DNA from: Candidatus Methanophaga sp. GoMg3.2
GTDB taxonomy: Archaea; Halobacteriota; Syntropharchaeia; Alkanophagales; Methanospirareceae
NCBI GenBank assembly: GCA_013180565.1
Contig: QBUN01000347.1
Coordinates: forward strand, 1-9,922
Direction of reading: 5' to 3'
DNA: 9,922 nucleotides
Made by a program: the position numbers and the translations under genes
In this document: piece by piece, positions 6,631-9,922 of the stretch
Layout of the letters: each line of letters begins with the position of its first letter
How positions within the stretch are numbered: position 1 is the stretch's first letter
The notes under the pieces: generated by a model
Told to the model about the DNA's origin: nothing
The model's database searches: none
The model's input: the letters and a program-made list of their open reading frames with translations, nothing else

Positions 6631-6648
6631 CATGCGTGTTCAGATAAG
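6631..6648 (+). repeat. IS left terminal inverted repeat
   Basis: CATGCGTGTTCAGATAAG; differs from the right end at two positions. Confidence 0.88.
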
Positions 6649-6672
6649 AGGTTGACATCCCAACTATTGACA

Positions 6673-6684
6673 CATTTTATATAG
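6673..6684 (+). promoter_or_regulatory. TATA box of the IS transposase gene
   Basis: CATTTTATATAG centred near 6679, about 29 bases before the GTG start at 6708. Transcription starting ~25 bases downstream would give a leaderless or nearly leaderless mRNA, which suits the absence of a clear ribosome binding site before this gene. Confidence 0.55.
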
Positions 6685-6707
6685 TATGAAAGCGATTATT
6701 TTACCTA

Positions 6708-8027
6708 GTGAGCAAATATATGGTTCCAGATAACAAAAATAATGTGGATCCTACAGTACAGGCCATTGTTGAGATGTTTCCCGAGGATTTTTTGAGAAAC
6801 ACCGCAAGAGAAACAGGGGTTGTTGAACGGGAGCGTAAAATTGACGTAGTCATCCTTTTTGGGGTAACAACGCTCGGGTTTGGGGTACGTTTTTTGAGTG
6901 CTATCCGGGGGCTAAAACGGAAATACGAGGAAAATGCGAAAACTACATTGAGCATAAGTAGTTTCTACGATCGATTCACACCTGAGATGGTGGATTTTCT
7001 CAGAAACTGTGTACTTCATGCTATTGAGTTTCAAGCACAGCAAACCGGTCGTATTTTGGATGCCAAATTGAAGCGTTTTAAGGATTTGGTTATCCAAGAC
7101 AGCACGATTATCAGGTTGCATGAATCTCTTGCGAAGATATGGCCTGCTGCAAGAACGAAAAAAATCGCTGCTGGCGTTAAAGTCTCATGTATCGTTAGTG
7201 CGGTTGCCGATAGCCCTAAATCGGTAAGGATATATCCGGAAAGGACTTCGGAGGCCAAAATACTCCGATTGGGACCTTGGCTCAGGGACCGTATCCTGCT
7301 CATTGACTTGGGCTACTTCAAATACCGGTCCTTCGACAGAATTGACAGTTATGGCGGCTATTTCGTTAGCAGGTTGAAAGGAAACGCCAATCCGTTGATT
7401 GTTGCGGTCAATCAGAAATGGCGAGGTAACTCTGTAGATGTCGTAGGGAAGAAATTAAGGGATATACTTCCACACTTGAAGCGAGAGATACTTGATGTTG
7501 AAGTGGAAGTAGAATTCAAAAGGAGAAAGTATAAGGGAAAACAAAGCACAGTGAAGAGACGATTCAGAGTTGTATGTGCTTTCAATTCAGAATCTGGCGA
7601 GTATCACGCATATCTGACTAATATTCGCGTTGAAATCTTATCCGCCGAGGACATCGCACTCCTGTACAGAGCGAGATGGGAAATAGAACTGATATTCAAG
7701 GAATTGAAAAGCAACTATCGTATGGATCAGATACCAAGTGCAAACCCAAACATTGTGAAATGCTTAATTTGGGTCGCTATTCTGACGTTAATGTGCTCTC
7801 GTAGAATCCTCCATCTGATTCGTAATGCCAATCCCGAAAACGCGAACCGATACACGCATTTACGCTGGGCAAAGGTGTTTACGCAACAAGCAGACCGATT
7901 ATTAACTGAAGTTGTTGAATGCATGGGGCTGAAATTGGATATGCTCACCATATATGACATTTATCTTGGTCAAGGATGCGATCCTAATGTTAAAAGGGAG
8001 AGGTTGATGGAGCGATGGGTTACTTAA
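6708..8027 (+). CDS. IS4-family DDE transposase, 439 residues
   Basis: Catalyses cut-and-paste movement of the surrounding element. Catalytic residues are visible: D131 in VIQDSTIIRL, D200 in ILLIDLGYFK, and the YREK signature Y320-x2-R323-x3-E327-x6-K334 in YRARWEIELIFKELK, with the beta-strand insertion before it typical of the family. Residues 1-110 are the helical N-terminal domain; the C-terminal ~90 residues follow the catalytic core. Length is normal and no frameshift is seen. The start is GTG at 6708; an ATG at 6720 is an alternative, losing four residues. Close to archaeal and bacterial IS4-type transposases annotated as DDE_Tnp_1; the subgroup is not assigned. Confidence 0.95.
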   Translation: MSKYMVPDNKNNVDPTVQAIVEMFPEDFLRNTARETGVVERERKIDVVILFGVTTLGFGVRFLSAIRGLKRKYEENAKTTLSISSFYDRFTPEMVDFLRNCVLHAIEFQAQQTGRILDAKLKRFKDLVIQDSTIIRLHESLAKIWPAARTKKIAAGVKVSCIVSAVADSPKSVRIYPERTSEAKILRLGPWLRDRILLIDLGYFKYRSFDRIDSYGGYFVSRLKGNANPLIVAVNQKWRGNSVDVVGKKLRDILPHLKREILDVEVEVEFKRRKYKGKQSTVKRRFRVVCAFNSESGEYHAYLTNIRVEILSAEDIALLYRARWEIELIFKELKSNYRMDQIPSANPNIVKCLIWVAILTLMCSRRILHLIRNANPENANRYTHLRWAKVFTQQADRLLTEVVECMGLKLDMLTIYDIYLGQGCDPNVKRERLMERWVT

Positions 8028-8040
8028 CCGAACACGCATG
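8023..8040 (-). repeat. IS right terminal inverted repeat
   Basis: Reverse complement CATGCGTGTTCGGTTAAG, pairing with 6631-6648. It overlaps the last codons of the transposase gene by 5 bp. Confidence 0.88.
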
Positions 8041-8050
8041 GAGCTTTCTC
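8041..8050. repeat. Target-site duplication, right copy
   Basis: GAGCTTTCTC directly after the IS, identical to 6621-6630. Confidence 0.9.
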
Positions 8051-8127
8051 TTATGGCGGTTTGTTTATCATATGGTCTATTATTCTAAGTGTTTATGTGT
8101 AACGTTCTCGCGAACTTGAAGCATTAC

Positions 8128-9922
8128 TTATTCCCAATCTCCAACCAACACAAACGGCGCCCAATAATAAGGATCCGAATAGCCTTCTTTTTTCATTATT
8201 CTTTTCTGTGCCTCTTGTAATGCAGTTGCTTTATCTGTACCATTCTTTAGAAGCGTGTAGAACTCGTGCATTAATTCTTGCGTAGAATGAGCGTCAACTG
8301 ACCACAAGCTAACTATAACTGATGGTGCGCCGGCGTATATAAAAGCACGTGTAAGTCCAATCAAGTCATCTCCAGGACTTCTTTGATTAAGCCCTGTCCG
8401 ACAAGCACTTAATGTCACTAATTCTGTATTCAATCTCATATCAAATATCTCTCTGGCGGTAAGAAAACTGTCATATAATTTAACTCCCGAAGATAGAGGG
8501 TCTGCATAATCAAAATATCCATGGCATGCGAAATGGATAACGTCTTTATCAATGCACTTTTCGATTACTGTGTCTTTAATAGCTGATTTGCCATTGTCAG
8601 ATTGTGTACTGAAAAGTTCTGCTACATCTTTTGATTCCCCTTCAAATATTTCTTTTACCTTTTTTATTTTTTCTTCTACCTCTTCTTTTTCTTCTTTATT
8701 CATATTTTTTATTTTTTCTTCAAATTCCGCTTCTTCGTTTTTTCCGAAGGCTACGCCAAGAGAAACACAACTTTTCAACTCACTACTACCCTTATTCTTG
8801 CAGAATTTCAGCAGCGATGCACTTGGAGAATAAGCAACAGGATGCTTTTTTATCAACGGTTCACCATTCAATTCAAGAGCGTGAATAGGAAGATAGTGAA
8901 GCAGACCATATGGAACAAAGTAGATTAAATCACCTTCACTCAAATATTCAGATATAGGTTCAATAAGATAGTCACTCAAACCAAGCCAGGTATCACCAAT
9001 ATCTTGAAACTCATGATAATCCACCACTTCTCTCCAATAGACTTCAACATATCGGTTAAGTTTTTCTGCTGATATTGAAACAGGCTCTATATGTAACTTG
9101 TTATCTTTTGATGAAACTACAAAAATAAACGTCTTGTCTCTTGTTATGAAATATTCTATCAAAACAGCATCACCATCTCTTCGCTGTGAAGAAAGCAAGT
9201 TCTGGACCTTGTCCATGGATAAAGGTTTTCCCTTCCGAGTAAACACATATTCGGGGTCATGTTCTTCTATTTCATCATAGATTTTATCCAACTTCCTAAA
9301 AATTCCCTCCACTTCTCTAAGTTTCATAGAAACTTTGGTCTGACTTAAATGACGCATCTGAATTTCCCTCAACTTGGAAAGATACTTCTCTTCATCATCA
9401 AGTAACGACTTTAATTCACTTGTTAACTCAACTGAAGGTTTAATCTCAGTGTTAGCAATTAAATCCAAAAACGCTCTCGATTTACTCCTTTCTGCATACT
9501 CAAACGCTTCACCCTCCTTTGAGTCTAATTTCAAACAAAGAGGAATCATATCTTGATATGCTTCAGATGCACGAGCATAGAATCCGAGCTTATGTTCTTC
9601 TTCAACAAGCCTACCACCCATCATTTCGGATAACTCTATTGAGTGTTTATAGTGATCATAGGCAAGTTCAGGCTTCTCAGATTCATCGTAAATTCGACCA
9701 AGATTAAAGCTAACTATCCTCTCAGAATTTATATCCCCAATATCCTTGTCGATCTCCAATGATTTCTCATGATATTCAATCGCCTTTCCAAAATTACCTG
9801 AACTCTGATAAGCAATACCAAGATTTGTATAGCAATTTGATTCTCCAGCCCTGTTCCCTATATCCTTAAAGATCTCCAATGATTTCTCCTGGTATTCAAT
9901 CGCCTTTTCAAAATTACCTAAA
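8128..9922 (-). CDS. TPR-CHAT protein (caspase-like putative protease), 5' end outside window
   Basis: The frame is open from the right edge through to TAA at 8128-8130, giving 597 visible residues (numbered from the edge). A TTG at 9879 could be mistaken for a start, but repeat sequence continues upstream. Residues 1-~115 are kinesin-light-chain-like TPRs of ~40 residues (GNFxKAIEYxEKSLEI). Then come a helical linker (~150-215), a beta-rich region (LIEYFITRDKTFIFVV), and FVPYGLLHYLPIHAL at the front of the CHAT domain. The putative catalytic dyad is H467 in HFACHG and C507 in LSACRTG, followed by GDDLIGLTRAFIYAGAPSVI and the terminal YYWAPFVLVGDW. An extra lysine/glutamate-rich coiled insert (~395-430) sits between the two halves. 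Family members cut partner proteins when the TPR part senses a trigger; the partner here is unknown. Confidence 0.93.
   Translation of the reverse strand, partial: LGNFEKAIEYQEKSLEIFKDIGNRAGESNCYTNLGIAYQSSGNFGKAIEYHEKSLEIDKDIGDINSERIVSFNLGRIYDESEKPELAYDHYKHSIELSEMMGGRLVEEEHKLGFYARASEAYQDMIPLCLKLDSKEGEAFEYAERSKSRAFLDLIANTEIKPSVELTSELKSLLDDEEKYLSKLREIQMRHLSQTKVSMKLREVEGIFRKLDKIYDEIEEHDPEYVFTRKGKPLSMDKVQNLLSSQRRDGDAVLIEYFITRDKTFIFVVSSKDNKLHIEPVSISAEKLNRYVEVYWREVVDYHEFQDIGDTWLGLSDYLIEPISEYLSEGDLIYFVPYGLLHYLPIHALELNGEPLIKKHPVAYSPSASLLKFCKNKGSSELKSCVSLGVAFGKNEEAEFEEKIKNMNKEEKEEVEEKIKKVKEIFEGESKDVAELFSTQSDNGKSAIKDTVIEKCIDKDVIHFACHGYFDYADPLSSGVKLYDSFLTAREIFDMRLNTELVTLSACRTGLNQRSPGDDLIGLTRAFIYAGAPSVIVSLWSVDAHSTQELMHEFYTLLKNGTDKATALQEAQKRIMKKEGYSDPYYWAPFVLVGDWE
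9751..9922. repeat. Near-identical 120-bp TPR coding repeat units
   Basis: The stretches at 9751-9802 and 9871-9922 match at 48 of 52 bases with exactly 120 bp between them (40 residues). DNA-level similarity this high points to recent tandem duplication of TPR units and suggests more copies beyond the window edge. Confidence 0.8.

Larger units (their letters stand above)
6631..8040 (+). mobile_element. Intact IS4-family insertion sequence, 1,410 bp
   Basis: Both ends read CATGCGTGTTC inward. Over the first 18 bp (6631-6648 against the reverse complement of 8023-8040) 16 positions match. The element is flanked by a perfect 10-bp direct repeat and carries one complete transposase gene that ends 13 bp before the right end. 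Undamaged ends, duplication and reading frame indicate recent insertion. No accessory gene is present. Left and right neighbours of the site contain no recognisable disrupted gene. Confidence 0.92.

Noticed and set aside
9877..9879. TTG at 9879 as start codon of the TPR-CHAT gene.
   Set aside because: The codons upstream continue a near-identical TPR unit to the window edge, so the gene is cut by the edge and does not start here.
1..9922. CRISPR array, rRNA or complete tRNA gene.
   Set aside because: No regularly spaced short repeats, rRNA-like stretches or cloverleaf-compatible sequences were seen on either strand by eye.

Overview
The window looks like archaeal DNA, most likely from a relative of the Methanosarcina/ANME lineages. 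The adenylate kinase at the left edge has a zinc-type LID with a Cys-x-Cys first half, which I associate with Methanosarcinales enzymes. TATA-box-like elements sit just upstream of several starts, and coding strands switch often. The species cannot be named from the sequence.

Left (1-1311): the end of an adenylate kinase gene, then a gene-poor stretch with a perfect 10-bp hairpin and a broken small PD-(D/E)XK-type nuclease gene. That nuclease keeps its ribosome binding site but has two frameshifts and an apparent internal deletion. Next (1312-3497, minus strand): an apparent operon read leftward from a TATA box at about 3476. It encodes a 57-residue protein, a possible 19-residue peptide, an 81-residue protein with two membrane segments, and a 546-residue protein whose C-terminal half is a class I SAM methyltransferase of the glycine/sarcosine N-methyltransferase type. 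The first ~250 residues of the last protein are not recognised.

Middle (3498-8050) is a pile-up of mobile DNA. A 2.39-kb transposon has 37-bp imperfect terminal inverted repeats and one very long transposase frame interrupted only by stop codons, with no frameshift needed. Beside it lies the N-terminal remnant of an IS110-family recombinase on the minus strand. Its upstream leader holds nested perfect inverted repeats and a hairpin, arranged as expected for an IS110 bridge RNA. Then comes a ~290-bp AT-rich long inverted repeat, MITE-like. Last is an intact 1,410-bp IS4-family insertion sequence with matching ends, a YREK transposase and a perfect 10-bp target duplication, so it is probably a recent arrival.

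Right (8128-9922, minus strand): the C-terminal 597 residues of a TPR-CHAT protein, a caspase-like putative protease. Its 5' end lies outside the window.

The genes do not form one pathway. The points most worth following are the candidate bridge RNA, the methyltransferase/membrane-protein operon with its hidden small genes, and the TPR-CHAT protein, whose partners may lie beyond the right edge.
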